From: Sphingomonas sp. 3P27F8
GTDB lineage: Bacteria > Pseudomonadota > Alphaproteobacteria > Sphingomonadales > Sphingomonadaceae
Assembly (NCBI RefSeq): GCF_005502745.1
Contig: NZ_SCNL01000006.1
Coordinates: 124,001 to 188,000, forward strand
Length of the DNA: 64,000 nt
Reading direction: 5' to 3'
In this document: positions 45,984 through 55,646 of the stretch, in pieces
How the letters are laid out: each line of letters begins with the position of its first letter
Numbering within the stretch: the first letter of the stretch is position 1
The notes under the pieces: model-generated
What the model was told of the DNA's origin: nothing
The model's input: only the letters and a program-made list of their open reading frames with translations
Databases searched by the model: none
Translations under genes and position numbers: made by a program

Positions 45984-48028
45984 GCCGCCGCCATCGCGCA
46001 ATATGCCGGGGCAGCCGGAAACAGATTGCGTCGCAAGCCGGTCAGCGCGAGCACGGCGCGGCGTCGCACATCACCGTCTTCGGCATGGGAGAACACCTGC
46101 ATCGCCTGATCGATTCCCTCCAGCAGCGCAGGATCATCGCGGGGTGGCTGATCGAGCCGCCGTTCGGCATAGTGACGCGCAACGCCGCGCAGCACCGGCG
46201 TGATCAACGCCGCCGACGCGCCACCCGCATCGATCCGCAGATCGCGAAGCTGGCCGACCGTAACACCAACGCGCAGATCCTGCAGCGCATCGAGCATCGG
46301 GCGGCCGGAATCCTCTCCGATCGCTGCTAGCCGGGGCGCGAGCAGGCCAATCCGGTCGAGCATCTTGCTCACCCATCCGGTGACGTCGGGGCGGCCCGGC
46401 AGGTCGCTGCGCCGTGCAAGATCCCGCCAGCCGGCAACGATGATGCGCGCTGCGCTGCGCTCCGCGCCGACGACCTGAAACAGCCCCACGGTCACTGCGG
46501 CGAACCCCGTCCCGATGATCTGCGCCAGAGATCCGTTGGCAAAGGCGGCGAAATCGGCGGCGTAATGGTCGTTCAAGCCAACGATATTGATGAAGCCAAG
46601 TATAACCCCGGTGGTGACGAGCGATGCTTTCGGCATCGTCTGAAAGGTCCCTACCAGCAACAGCACCGGCGCCAGCACGGCCACCAGCGTGACGAAATCC
46701 GTGACCCGGGGCAGCACCGCGAAGGCATAGATCGCAGCCAGCCCGACGCCAATGATCGTGCCCCACAGGAACGATAGGATCATCGGGCGCGGATCGTCGC
46801 TCGCGCCGAACAGCGCACAGGCGACGCCAGATATCAGTACCGCGCCGGCGCCATCGGCCCAGCCAGTGCCGATCCAGAAGGCCGAGCCGATCAGGATCGT
46901 CGCCGTCGTGCCCAGCGCCGCTCTCAGTGCGGCCGGGCGATCGCGGTGAAAGGTGCGGCGTGTCGTCTGCGCAAGCATTTCGGTGACGACCGGGCTTATC
47001 GCGCGCCGGCTGGGCGAACGCATCTGGTCCCGCAGATCGCGCACCGCATGATGCGCGTCGATCAGCTCTGCCGCGCGCCCCGCGAAGCTCAGCAGCAATG
47101 CGTCTTTCCATTGCAGCGGCGCGGCGGCGGTCGGTTCGAGAGCGCGAGCTTCGGCGACAAGCGCTGACGTGATCTCCGCGCGCGCACGTACGTCCTGGGG
47201 CGGCATCGTGAGCCAAGCGCTGATGCGGCCGATCAGCGCCTCGGCGGCGTCGGGCAGCGCCCCGATCGCGCGCAGCTGAGCGATGCGGTCCTCAGTCGCG
47301 CTTGCCAGCGGCAGGATCAGCGACAATTGATCCTGAAACGCCCGCACCGTGCGCACGCGCGGCAGGAAGCGCGCGGTGTCGAACGGCAGATGTATGGAAA
47401 GCTGATGCAGTTCGTTGATGTCGAGCACCAGCCGCCGCCGATCCCTGTCGAGCGATCCGTCTTGCGCCTCGCCCAGCGCGTCACGGGTCCAGCGTTCGAC
47501 ATCGCCGAGGATCGCATCGATCCGAGTTACCAACTGGCGCGTCACGGTCTGCGGCAGGATCACCGCGTGCACCAAGCTTCCGCAAACGATACCGAGCGAA
47601 ATCTCCTGCACGCGCAGAATTGCGGTGGTGAAGATCGCGCCGGGCGCTTCAACGCTCGGAAAGCCGATGATGCTTGCGGTGTAGCCGGCGAGCAGAAAAA
47701 GATAGCTGCGCGGCGTGCGGTCCTGAAGCGCGATATAGAGGCAAAGGCCTAGCCACAACGCGAGCCCAAGCGAAAGCAATTCGGGCGCGTTGACCAGATT
47801 GGGCACCAGCACCACCGCCGCAACGGCGCCCAGCACCGTGCCGATCAGCCGGAACACCGCCTTGGATACAGCGGCGCCCGCGAGCGGCTGCGCGACGATA
47901 TAGGCGGTGGCGACCGCCCAGTAAGGCCGTGTCAGCCCAATCCGCAGCGCGATCCAATACGCGAGCATCGCGCCCACAAAGCATTTTACCGAGAAGAGTG
48001 CGGCATTGAGGCCCCAACGCTGGGTCAA
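45980..48028 (-). CDS. FUSC family inner-membrane transporter, AaeB-like
   Basis: Inner-membrane component of 682 residues. Two blocks of about five to six helices (about 10-165 and 355-530) flank a large cytoplasmic region, the fusaric-acid-resistance (FUSC/PET) architecture. Motifs include RPYWAVATAYIVAQPLAG. The start is TTG at 48028 with GGGGG seven bases upstream; an ATG 16 bases further up is out of frame and closes at once. First gene of FUSC-DUF1656-HlyD-NodT, presumed to export aromatic acids. A cluster of inverted repeats lies upstream. Confidence 0.9.
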   Translation of the reverse strand: MTQRWGLNAALFSVKCFVGAMLAYWIALRIGLTRPYWAVATAYIVAQPLAGAAVSKAVFRLIGTVLGAVAAVVLVPNLVNAPELLSLGLALWLGLCLYIALQDRTPRSYLFLLAGYTASIIGFPSVEAPGAIFTTAILRVQEISLGIVCGSLVHAVILPQTVTRQLVTRIDAILGDVERWTRDALGEAQDGSLDRDRRRLVLDINELHQLSIHLPFDTARFLPRVRTVRAFQDQLSLILPLASATEDRIAQLRAIGALPDAAEALIGRISAWLTMPPQDVRARAEITSALVAEARALEPTAAAPLQWKDALLLSFAGRAAELIDAHHAVRDLRDQMRSPSRRAISPVVTEMLAQTTRRTFHRDRPAALRAALGTTATILIGSAFWIGTGWADGAGAVLISGVACALFGASDDPRPMILSFLWGTIIGVGLAAIYAFAVLPRVTDFVTLVAVLAPVLLLVGTFQTMPKASLVTTGVILGFINIVGLNDHYAADFAAFANGSLAQIIGTGFAAVTVGLFQVVGAERSAARIIVAGWRDLARRSDLPGRPDVTGWVSKMLDRIGLLAPRLAAIGEDSGRPMLDALQDLRVGVTVGQLRDLRIDAGGASAALITPVLRGVARHYAERRLDQPPRDDPALLEGIDQAMQVFSHAEDGDVRRRAVLALTGLRRNLFPAAPAYCAMAAA

Positions 48029-48108
48029 GACACAGCCCCCGTCATGGCGATCGCGATGACGATCACGATTTCGGAAACCAGCGACAAACGCAACCTCGAA
48101 CGGATAAC

Positions 48109-48150
48109 GACAGTGACTCTGTCACGCTTCCGGTTAGTCAAAATGACAGC
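48109..48150. promoter_or_regulatory. clustered inverted repeats upstream of the FUSC operon
   Basis: In the 261-base divergent gap before FUSC and the M3 peptidase, several overlapping symmetric elements share a TGAC/GTCA core: GACAG-5-CTGTC (48109-48123), GTGAC-3-GTCAC (48113-48125) and GTCA-AAA-TGAC (48137-48147), plus a wide CTGTCA...TGACAG pair. This looks like a two-site operator for a TetR- or MarR-like dimer. No regulator gene is adjacent. The rest of the gap shows no gene. Confidence 0.5.
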
Positions 48151-48289
48151 GACGAGCGAGCCGTTTTTTGCACCGCACAATTCACGATGGTGCTGGGATC
48201 GAGCACATCCGCCTCTTGCGCGGCGGCGTGCGAAGGCTCACCCATGCCGCCATGCCCGTAATGGGCGAATCTTTTCGAGGATAGGTTTG

Positions 48290-50413
48290 ATGGCAACCCG
48301 TTTTCTTTTTGCATCGATGCTGCTCGCCAGCGCCGCCGGCATCGCCGCTCCGGCGCTGGCGCAGGGCGGCAATCCGTTCGCCGCGCCCAGCACGCTGCCG
48401 TTCCAGGCGCCGCGTTTCGACATCATCAAGGACGGCGATTATCAGCCGGCGTTCGAAGCGGCGATGAAGGATCATCTGGCGGAGATCGCCAAGATCGCCG
48501 ACAATCCCGCCGCACCGACCTTCGACAACACAATAACCGCGCTGGAGAAATCTGGCCGGATGCTGGACCGCGTGAGCCTCGCGTTTTTTGGCGTGGTGGG
48601 CGCCAACACAAACGAAACGCTCGACAAGGTGCAGGAAGCCGTCGCGCCGAAACTGTCGCAGCATCAGGACGCGATCAACCTGAACCCCAGGCTTTTCGCA
48701 CGCGTGAAGACGCTGTGGGACAAGCGTGCCGCGCTGAAGCTGACGGGCGAACAGGCGCAAGTCCTGAAGGTCTATTATGACGGGTTCGTTCACGCGGGCG
48801 CGCAATTGTCGGCGGCCGATCAGACGACGCTCAAGGATTACAACACCCGTCTCGCCAGCCTGGAAACGAGCTTCCAGCAGAAGCTGCTGGCCGCCGCGAA
48901 GGCCGGTGCGCTGGTCGTGGACGACAAGGCGAAGCTCGCCGGGCTGGACGAAGGCGCGATCGGCGCGGCGGCCGCCGCCGCCAAGGGCCGCAACCTCGAC
49001 GGCAAGTGGCTGATCCCGCTCCAGAACACCACGCAGCAGCCGAGCCTCGAGGACATGACCGATCGCGCGACGCGCGAGGCGCTGTTTATGAACGGCTGGA
49101 CGCGCACCGAAAAGGGCGACGCCAACGATACCCGTCCGCTGATCCAGCAGATCGCTCAGCTCCGCGCCGAAAAGGCGAAGCTTCTCGGCTATCCCAACTG
49201 GGCGGCCTACACGCTATACGATCAGATGGCGCGCACGCCCGAGGCGGCATCCGCCTTCATGCGTCAGCTCGCCGCCGCCACTGCTCCGGCACAGAGGCGC
49301 GACGCAGCCGAATTGCAGGCGCAGATCAATGCTACCGGCGGCAAATTCCAGCTAAAGCCGTGGGACTGGGATCATTATGCCGCGCAGGTGCGCAAGGCGA
49401 AGTACGATCTCGATCAGAACGAGATCAAGCCGTATTTCGAGCTGACCCGCGTGCTGGAGGACGGGGTTTTCTACGCTGCCAACCAGCTTTACGGCCTGAC
49501 GTTCAAGAAGCGCAGCGACATTCCCGTCTATCAGCCTGACGTCACCGTTTACACCGTTTACGACAAGGACGGGTCCGAACTCGGCCTGATGTATTTCGAT
49601 TATTTCAAGCGCGACAACAAGAATGGCGGCGCGTGGATGTCGAACTTCGTCAATCAGTCCAAGCTGCTCGGCACCAAGCCGGTGGTATATAACGTCGCCA
49701 ACCTGCCAAAGCCCGCCGCCGGTCAGCCTGCGCTCATCAGCTCGGACGACGTGACGACGATGTTCCATGAGTTCGGCCACGCGCTGCATGGCTTGTTCGC
49801 GAACCAGACCTATCCGGCGGTATCGGGCACGAATGTAGCGCGCGATTTCGTGGAGTTCCCGTCGCAGTTCAACGAGCATTGGGCGTGGGATCCCAAGGTG
49901 CTCGCGAACTACGCCAAGGATTATCGCACCGGAAAGCCGATGCCCGCCGCGCTGGTGGACAAGATCAAGAAAGCGGCCAACTTCAACCAGGGCTATGCAC
50001 TGGGCGAGGTGATCGCCGCCGCGATGCTCGATATCGACTGGCATTCGTTGCCTGCGGGATCACCCAAGCAGGATGTCGACCAATTCGAGGCGAAATCGCT
50101 CGCCGCGACCGGGCTCGACACCACGGATGTGCCGCCGCGCTATCGCAGCAGCTATTTCCTGCACATCTGGTCGAACGGCTATTCGGCCGGATATTATGCG
50201 TATCTGTGGACGCAAATGCTGGAGCATGACGCCTTTCACTGGTTCAAGGACCATGGCGGCCTCACCCGTGAGAACGGCCAGCGGTTCCGCGACATGGTTC
50301 TCAGCAAGGGCCATACCGAGGATTATGGCCCGATGTTCAAGGCATTCTACGGCAAGGACCCTGATGTAGGCCCGATGCTGGAAGAACACGGCCTGACGAT
50401 GCCTGCCAAGTAA
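48290..50413 (+). CDS. M3 family oligopeptidase (Dcp-like), exported
   Basis: Zinc metallopeptidase of 707 residues. A signal peptide precedes APALAQ (about residue 24), so this is a periplasmic peptidyl-dipeptidase-type enzyme. The zinc motif FHEFGHALHG is at residues 492-501 (His493, Glu494, His497), and the third ligand is expected in FVEFPSQFNEHWAW. Further M3 features are IWSNGYSAGYYAYLW and GAWMSNFV. The ATG at 48290 is chosen since the in-frame extension upstream lacks a signal and crosses the operator region. A strong terminator follows. Confidence 0.93.
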   Translation: MATRFLFASMLLASAAGIAAPALAQGGNPFAAPSTLPFQAPRFDIIKDGDYQPAFEAAMKDHLAEIAKIADNPAAPTFDNTITALEKSGRMLDRVSLAFFGVVGANTNETLDKVQEAVAPKLSQHQDAINLNPRLFARVKTLWDKRAALKLTGEQAQVLKVYYDGFVHAGAQLSAADQTTLKDYNTRLASLETSFQQKLLAAAKAGALVVDDKAKLAGLDEGAIGAAAAAAKGRNLDGKWLIPLQNTTQQPSLEDMTDRATREALFMNGWTRTEKGDANDTRPLIQQIAQLRAEKAKLLGYPNWAAYTLYDQMARTPEAASAFMRQLAAATAPAQRRDAAELQAQINATGGKFQLKPWDWDHYAAQVRKAKYDLDQNEIKPYFELTRVLEDGVFYAANQLYGLTFKKRSDIPVYQPDVTVYTVYDKDGSELGLMYFDYFKRDNKNGGAWMSNFVNQSKLLGTKPVVYNVANLPKPAAGQPALISSDDVTTMFHEFGHALHGLFANQTYPAVSGTNVARDFVEFPSQFNEHWAWDPKVLANYAKDYRTGKPMPAALVDKIKKAANFNQGYALGEVIAAAMLDIDWHSLPAGSPKQDVDQFEAKSLAATGLDTTDVPPRYRSSYFLHIWSNGYSAGYYAYLWTQMLEHDAFHWFKDHGGLTRENGQRFRDMVLSKGHTEDYGPMFKAFYGKDPDVGPMLEEHGLTMPAK

Positions 50414-50426
50414 GCCGCCGCATACG

Positions 50427-50468
50427 AAAAAGGGGCCGCCGGCAATCTCGCCGCCTGCCCCTTTTTTT
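50427..50468. terminator. bidirectional rho-independent terminator
   Basis: AAAAAGGGGC and GCCCCTTTTT form a 10-base stem around a 20-base loop and end in seven Ts (A run on the other side). It lies between the convergent M3 peptidase and ccoS genes and can stop both transcripts. Confidence 0.85.
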
Positions 50469-50494
50469 AGTCGCGGGTGACGCGCGACTTCGGA

Positions 50495-50665
50495 TCAATT
50501 CCGAGGATCGGTAAGCCGCTCCTCAGGTTCCTCGTCGTTGAGGATGCGCAACGCCGCCCCGTCGATATCGTCATACTGTCCGGTGCGGACCGCCCAGAAG
50601 AACGCGGCCAGACCGAAAAGCCCCAGCAGCAACGCGATCGGAATCAGAATGCCGACCGTGTTCAC
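50495..50665 (-). CDS. ccoS: cbb3 oxidase maturation protein CcoS
   Basis: A 56-residue membrane protein. After a GTG start (50665) come one helix (LIPIALLLGLFGLAAFFWAV) and the conserved cytoplasmic segment TGQYDDIDG, then an acidic tail. CcoS is needed to insert heme and copper cofactors into CcoN. The GTG overlaps the ccoI stop by four bases, as for other genes in this operon. It is the last gene of ccoNOQP-GHIS and is followed by a terminator. Confidence 0.92.
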   Translation of the reverse strand: MNTVGILIPIALLLGLFGLAAFFWAVRTGQYDDIDGAALRILNDEEPEERLTDPRN

Positions 50666-52791
50666 CGCGCCGCGTTCCGCAGTCGCATGGCGTTCGCCAC
50701 GACGATCAGCGACGAGCCGGACATTGCGAGCGCTGCGACCAGCGGCGTGACGAGACCCGCGATCGCGAGCGGCACCGCGAGCAGGTTGTATCCGATCGCC
50801 AGCGCAAAATTCTGCGCGACGATCCGCATGGTGCGGCGCGCGGCGGAAACCGCGATCGGCACCGGGGCCAGCCGGTCGCCGAGAAACACCAGATCGGCGG
50901 CCATCTGGCCGACGTCGCTGGCGGTCGCCGGGGCCATCGAGACAAAGGCGGCCTTCAGCGCCGGGCCGTCGTTAATTCCGTCACCGACCATCAATACGCG
51001 ATGCCCAGCGTCCTCGCTCGCGCGGACCATCGCATATTTGTCCTGTGGGGTGAGGCGCGCGTGGCCGGGAATGGCGAGCCGGGCAACCAGCGCATCGACC
51101 ACGCCTGCCGTGTCTCCCGAAAGAATCTCGGGGGCAAGCCCCTGCGCGGCCAAGCGCATGACCGCTGCCGCGGCGTCCGCGCGCGGCTGATCGGCGACCC
51201 CGATCGACCACGCGGGATGTCCGTCGATACGAAAGACGATTGAGGCGTTATCGCCCGCGGGCCCAGCCCAGCCTGGCCGACCCAGCCGCGCCTCGACGCC
51301 GCCCGCTGTACCCCGCATGCCAAACCCCGCCTCCTCAACCACGTCCTCAACCAATGCAACCGGCTCGTCCGCAAGCGCCGACGCCACCGCGAGCGCGCTC
51401 GGATGGCGGCTGGCGCGGGCGAGCGCGTGCAGGATTGCGCGGTCGGCGGGGGCCGCAGGCAGGCCGCCCCGCACCTCGGGCCGCCCGAGCGTGATTGTCC
51501 CGGTCTTGTCGAGCAGCGCGATATCCGCCTGCGCGAGCCGTTCCAGCGCGGACCCGTCCTTTACCAGCACGCCAGCACGCATCAGCGCGCCGGCCGCAAC
51601 CACCTGCGCCACCGGCACCGCCAGCCCAAGCGCGCAAGGACAGGTGATGATGAGCACCGCCACCGCATTGGTAAGAGCGGTGTGCCAGCCCGCCCCGAAA
51701 GCCAGCCAGCCCGCCAGTGTCAGCGCCGCCAGCGTGTGGACAGCAGGCGCATAAAGCCGGGAGGCGCGGTCAGCGATCCGCATATGCCGCGATTTTGCCT
51801 GACCCGCGCTTTCCATCAGCCGCGCGATATCGGCGATCGTGGTTGCCGCTCCCGCACGCGTCACCTTAACGGTCAGCGGTGCGGAAAGGTTGATCGTGCC
51901 GGCCAGCACTTCAGCGCCCGGCGCCACGGGCTCGGCCATGCTCTCCCCGGTGACGAGCGACCGATCGACCGCACTCACGCCGTCCTCCACCACGCCATCG
52001 GCGGCGATGCGCTCGCCGGCGGCAACCAGCATCCGCATCCCCGGCGAGAGCTCCGCGATGACGCGGCGCTGATGCGCGCCATCCCGCGCGATCACGGTCG
52101 CCTCGGCGGGCAGGCGGCGGAGCAGCGCATCCACCCCGCCGCGCGCACGATCGCGCATGACGCTATCCAGGAAGCGGCCGCCGAGCAGAAAAAACAGCAG
52201 CATCACCACGCCGTCGAAATACGCATGCGCGCCGCCAAGCACCGTTTCGTACAGGCTCATCGCGACGGTGACGAGCACCCCGATAGAAATCGGCACGTCC
52301 ATATTGGTGCGTCCGCGCCGCAGCGCGCTCCACGCGCTCGCGAAGAAGATGCGGCCCGAATATGCAACGGTGGGCAGCGCGATCAGCGCCGAGAGCCAAT
52401 GGAATAACTGCCGCGTCGCGCCGTCCGCGCCGGACCAGATCGACACCGACAGCAGCATCACGTTCATCATCGCGAAGCCGGCGACCGCAAGCGCCAGCAC
52501 CAGCCGGCGCGATTCGCTGCGGGTGATATCTGCTGTATCGCCGGCGAAGGTGTGGGCGGTGAAGCCGAGATCGGCAATAGCGGCCACCAGCGCATCCTCA
52601 CCGAGCTCGTCCAGATGATCGACGCGCACCTGCCGGTTCGTGAAGTTCACCCGCGCCGCTGCCACGCCCGGGAGCGCCACCAGCCCATGCTCCAGCTTGG
52701 AGATGCAACCGGCGCAGCGCAGCCCTTGGACCACGAAGGTCGATGCGGCGAGCGATCGCGCCGGTGCCTGCGGACGGGCGGCGGCAGTCAT
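50662..52791 (-). CDS. ccoI: cation-translocating P1B-type ATPase CcoI (FixI)
   Basis: Copper-exporting P-type ATPase of 709 residues that supplies Cu to the cbb3 oxidase. An N-terminal heavy-metal domain has GLRCAGC (Cys26, Cys29); the TM6 metal site is CPC in ITCPCALGL at about residue 384; the phosphorylated Asp is in DKTGT at about 428; VTGES and GDGINDGPAL are the actuator and hinge motifs. HPSA, the P1B nucleotide motif, appears as SRHPSALA. It overlaps ccoH and ccoS by four bases each. Confidence 0.95.
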   Translation of the reverse strand: MTAAARPQAPARSLAASTFVVQGLRCAGCISKLEHGLVALPGVAAARVNFTNRQVRVDHLDELGEDALVAAIADLGFTAHTFAGDTADITRSESRRLVLALAVAGFAMMNVMLLSVSIWSGADGATRQLFHWLSALIALPTVAYSGRIFFASAWSALRRGRTNMDVPISIGVLVTVAMSLYETVLGGAHAYFDGVVMLLFFLLGGRFLDSVMRDRARGGVDALLRRLPAEATVIARDGAHQRRVIAELSPGMRMLVAAGERIAADGVVEDGVSAVDRSLVTGESMAEPVAPGAEVLAGTINLSAPLTVKVTRAGAATTIADIARLMESAGQAKSRHMRIADRASRLYAPAVHTLAALTLAGWLAFGAGWHTALTNAVAVLIITCPCALGLAVPVAQVVAAGALMRAGVLVKDGSALERLAQADIALLDKTGTITLGRPEVRGGLPAAPADRAILHALARASRHPSALAVASALADEPVALVEDVVEEAGFGMRGTAGGVEARLGRPGWAGPAGDNASIVFRIDGHPAWSIGVADQPRADAAAAVMRLAAQGLAPEILSGDTAGVVDALVARLAIPGHARLTPQDKYAMVRASEDAGHRVLMVGDGINDGPALKAAFVSMAPATASDVGQMAADLVFLGDRLAPVPIAVSAARRTMRIVAQNFALAIGYNLLAVPLAIAGLVTPLVAALAMSGSSLIVVANAMRLRNAAR

Positions 52792-53246
52792 ATCCGCACC
52801 TCGTCCTCGAAGCGCAGCCGCTGGGTTCCGCGCAGGCCGATGATCTCGATCAGCCAGCGCCCCGACGGCAACATCTGATCCGCGACATAGCGCGCGCTCG
52901 CCGCATCCCAGTGGAGCGTCAGCACGCGATCCGGCAGGCGGCCGAGCGGGTGGCGTGCCGTGGCTGTGAGCCGAACGTCAGGCGCAGGCACGCCGCGCCG
53001 GGTGAGCGATACGGAGAGCCGGTTTGCCGCACCCGTGGTATCGGCGCGCCAGCCGGCGTTCACTTGCGCGCGCGCCTCTGCGAGCCAGCGATCGTAATGC
53101 TGACTGGCGACGTAGCTGTTTTCCACCACCTCGCCGCCAAATGTGCTGATCGCGAACCGCGCCATCATCACGTTCACCGCTATCACCACGCCGAAGAAGG
53201 CGACGAGGATCATTGTCATGTGCCGGCCGGTGAAGGTGCGCGTCAT
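52788..53246 (-). CDS. ccoH: FixH family protein (CcoH)
   Basis: A 152-residue membrane protein. One N-terminal helix (about residues 10-28, MTMILVAFFGVVIAVNVMMA) precedes a FixH domain with SYVASQHYDRWL, and a C-terminal periplasmic part including SGRWLIEI. FixH/CcoH is a cbb3 assembly factor that contacts CcoN. Start 53246 overlaps the ccoG stop (ATGA); in-frame upstream starts would run deep into ccoG. Confidence 0.92.
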   Translation of the reverse strand: MTRTFTGRHMTMILVAFFGVVIAVNVMMARFAISTFGGEVVENSYVASQHYDRWLAEARAQVNAGWRADTTGAANRLSVSLTRRGVPAPDVRLTATARHPLGRLPDRVLTLHWDAASARYVADQMLPSGRWLIEIIGLRGTQRLRFEDEVRI

Positions 53247-54739
53247 CGGTTGCTCTCCGGGCGTTCGAAATAGCTGGTGTCGTCCGCACTTTCGGGTGGT
53301 GAATCGAGCGTCGTGGCGATGAAGCGCACGTCGCTGCGCGTCGCCCCTGCGGCTGGCGCGGCGACAAAAAGCTGCGCTTTGGCGACGCGATCCGCCGGAA
53401 CGGTGATTGTCACCGATTTTCCCGCCGTGTCGCGCGCGCCGCCCTCCTTCCATAGTGCCGCGTCAATGCCTGACAGCGTCACCACGAAGGTGCGCGCGCG
53501 GCCCTCCATGTTGCTGAGCTTCACGGTGTAGGTGTTGCGGATAGCGCCGTCGGAAAGTCGCACCCAGAGCGGATTTCGCGTCTGGAGCACGCTCATCCCG
53601 ATGTGCGTGCGCGTGCCGAGCGCGAACAGCATGCCACAGCCGACGCCCAGCCAGATCAGGAAATAGGCGATCGTGCGCATGCGCAGCAGCCGCTTGAGCG
53701 GTGACACGGGCGCTTCGCCGGCCGCCGCGCGCCTCATGTCCGCCTCGGTCGTATAGCCGATCAGGTGCGGCTCGCGGCCGACCTTCGCCATGATCTCGTC
53801 ACACGAATCGATGCACAGGCCGCAGGTGATGCAGCCGATCTGCGGCCCTTCGCGGATATCGATCCCGGTAGGGCAAACCGCGATGCAGGCACCACAATCG
53901 ATGCAGTCGCCGGCCTTTTCCCCCTGCGCCAGTCGAACGAGCGCGGGTGCCGGGGCGCCCGGCTCCGCCTGCGCGCGTTTCAGGCCGTGGGTGCGCGGCT
54001 CGCCACGCCAGTGCTTGTAGGTGACCGCAAGCGACTTCTCGTCCATCATGGCGGACTGGATGCGCGGCCACGGACACATATAGATGCACACCTGCTCGCG
54101 CATCAGCCCGCCGAGCGTGAAGGTGGTGAAGGTGAGAATTCCGACCGTCGAATAGGCGACGAACGGCGCGCTGCCCTTCATGAATTCGCGCGCCAGCGCC
54201 GGCGCATCGGCGAAGTAGAATATCCATGCGCCCCCGGTGGCGGCAGCGATGAGTAGCCAAACCAGGAACTTGGCCACGCGCTTGGCGATCTTCTCCGCGC
54301 CCCAGGGCGCGCGATCGAGCCTGATCTGCGCATTGCGATCGCCCTCGATCGCGCGTTCAACGTGGACGAACAGGTCGGTCCATACCGTCTGCGGGCAGGC
54401 ATAGCCGCACCACGCGCGGCCAACCGCGGACGTGACGAGGAACAGCCCCACCGCCGCCATGACCAGCAGCCCGACGACATAGTAGAATTCGTTCGGCCAG
54501 ATTTCGATCGCGAACATGTAGAAGCGGCGATGCGCGAGATCGACCAGCACCGCCTGGCTGGGCGCGAACGCGCCGCGATTCCAGCGCAGCCATGGCGTGA
54601 CGTAATAGATCAGCAGCGTCACGGCCATGATCGCCCATTTCAGGCGCCGGAACGTACCCGACACGCGGCGCGGAAACACCTTGCGCCGCGCCTCGAAAAA
54701 GCGCGGCGTGGGGTTTTCGAAGGCGTCAGCGGCGGGCAT
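53243..54739 (-). CDS. ccoG: cytochrome c oxidase accessory protein CcoG (FixG)
   Basis: Polyferredoxin-like membrane protein of 498 residues implicated in cupric reduction for cbb3 biogenesis. Several helices frame CGYACPQTVWTD; the iron-sulfur region has CIDCGACIAVCPTGIDIR and GCITCGLCIDSC, two 4Fe-4S motifs; a C-terminal Ig-like domain follows (about residues 380-498). The start overlaps the ccoP stop by 14 bases. Confidence 0.95.
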   Translation of the reverse strand: MPAADAFENPTPRFFEARRKVFPRRVSGTFRRLKWAIMAVTLLIYYVTPWLRWNRGAFAPSQAVLVDLAHRRFYMFAIEIWPNEFYYVVGLLVMAAVGLFLVTSAVGRAWCGYACPQTVWTDLFVHVERAIEGDRNAQIRLDRAPWGAEKIAKRVAKFLVWLLIAAATGGAWIFYFADAPALAREFMKGSAPFVAYSTVGILTFTTFTLGGLMREQVCIYMCPWPRIQSAMMDEKSLAVTYKHWRGEPRTHGLKRAQAEPGAPAPALVRLAQGEKAGDCIDCGACIAVCPTGIDIREGPQIGCITCGLCIDSCDEIMAKVGREPHLIGYTTEADMRRAAAGEAPVSPLKRLLRMRTIAYFLIWLGVGCGMLFALGTRTHIGMSVLQTRNPLWVRLSDGAIRNTYTVKLSNMEGRARTFVVTLSGIDAALWKEGGARDTAGKSVTITVPADRVAKAQLFVAAPAAGATRSDVRFIATTLDSPPESADDTSYFERPESNR

Positions 54740-55646
54740 TCGCGTCCGCCGCCGCCGCCATCATCGAACGGTTCATCTCGCCGCCGCCGAGCGAATGGAC
54801 ATAGGCAGCGAGCATCTTGATCGTCACGGGATCGAGCCGCCGTCCCCAGGCCGGCATGATGCCAAACCGCGCGTTGGTGACGGTATGCACCAGCGTGTCG
54901 CGATCCCCGCCATAGAGCCAGATCGCGTCGGTCAGGTTCGGCGCACCCAGCGTGCGATCACCCTTCGCATCCGGCCCGTGGCAGACGGCGCAATTGGCGG
55001 CGAACAATGCCTTGCCCCGTTTCGCCGCGACGCTCGCGGCCTCCTGATGCGAAACGTAGCGGACATAGGACACCGCATCCTCGACCTCGCCGGGGGTCAG
55101 CATGCCGTCACGCCCGAATGCCGGCATCTGAGACATGCGCGTCTGATCGTCGCCGGGTTGGCGGATGCCATGCGTGATCGTCTGCTGGATCGCCCGGAGA
55201 TCGCCGCCCCACAGCCAGTCGTCGTCGTTCAGGTTGGGATAGCCCTTGCTCCCCGCCGCGCCCGAGCCATGGCATTGCACGCAATGCACCTTGAAGGCGG
55301 AACGCCCGCCCTCCACCGCCGCCGCGAGCAGCTTCGGATCGCCGGGAAGCTGCTCGATCGGCGTGCGTGCGAGCGCTGCGAGGATCGGCGCGCGACGGGC
55401 GTTCTCCTTTGCGGTATCGTGTGCGAGATCGGCTCGGCTCGACCAGCCCCACAGCCCCGGTGTCGCCCGGTGAAGCAATGGCACGGCGGGGTAAACGATC
55501 GCATAGCCGATCGCGAACACGATCGTGGCGTAGAAGATCAGCAGCCACCAGCGCGGCATCGGCGTGTCGAGTTCCTCGATCCCATCCCACTCGTGCCCGA
55601 CCGTGCTGGTGCCGGTGGCATGATCGATGCGCTTGTTCTCAGCCAT
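54726..55646 (-). CDS. ccoP: cbb3-type cytochrome c oxidase subunit III (CcoP)
   Basis: Membrane-anchored diheme cytochrome c of 306 residues that receives electrons for the oxidase. One helix (about 33-53) follows EWDGIEELDTPMPRWW, a CcoP signature. Two heme c sites are present, CVQCH and CAVCH, each with a downstream axial Met region (SQMPAFGRDG and GIMPAWGRRL). The start overlaps ccoQ by eight bases. Confidence 0.96.
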   Translation of the reverse strand: MAENKRIDHATGTSTVGHEWDGIEELDTPMPRWWLLIFYATIVFAIGYAIVYPAVPLLHRATPGLWGWSSRADLAHDTAKENARRAPILAALARTPIEQLPGDPKLLAAAVEGGRSAFKVHCVQCHGSGAAGSKGYPNLNDDDWLWGGDLRAIQQTITHGIRQPGDDQTRMSQMPAFGRDGMLTPGEVEDAVSYVRYVSHQEAASVAAKRGKALFAANCAVCHGPDAKGDRTLGAPNLTDAIWLYGGDRDTLVHTVTNARFGIMPAWGRRLDPVTIKMLAAYVHSLGGGEMNRSMMAAAADANARR

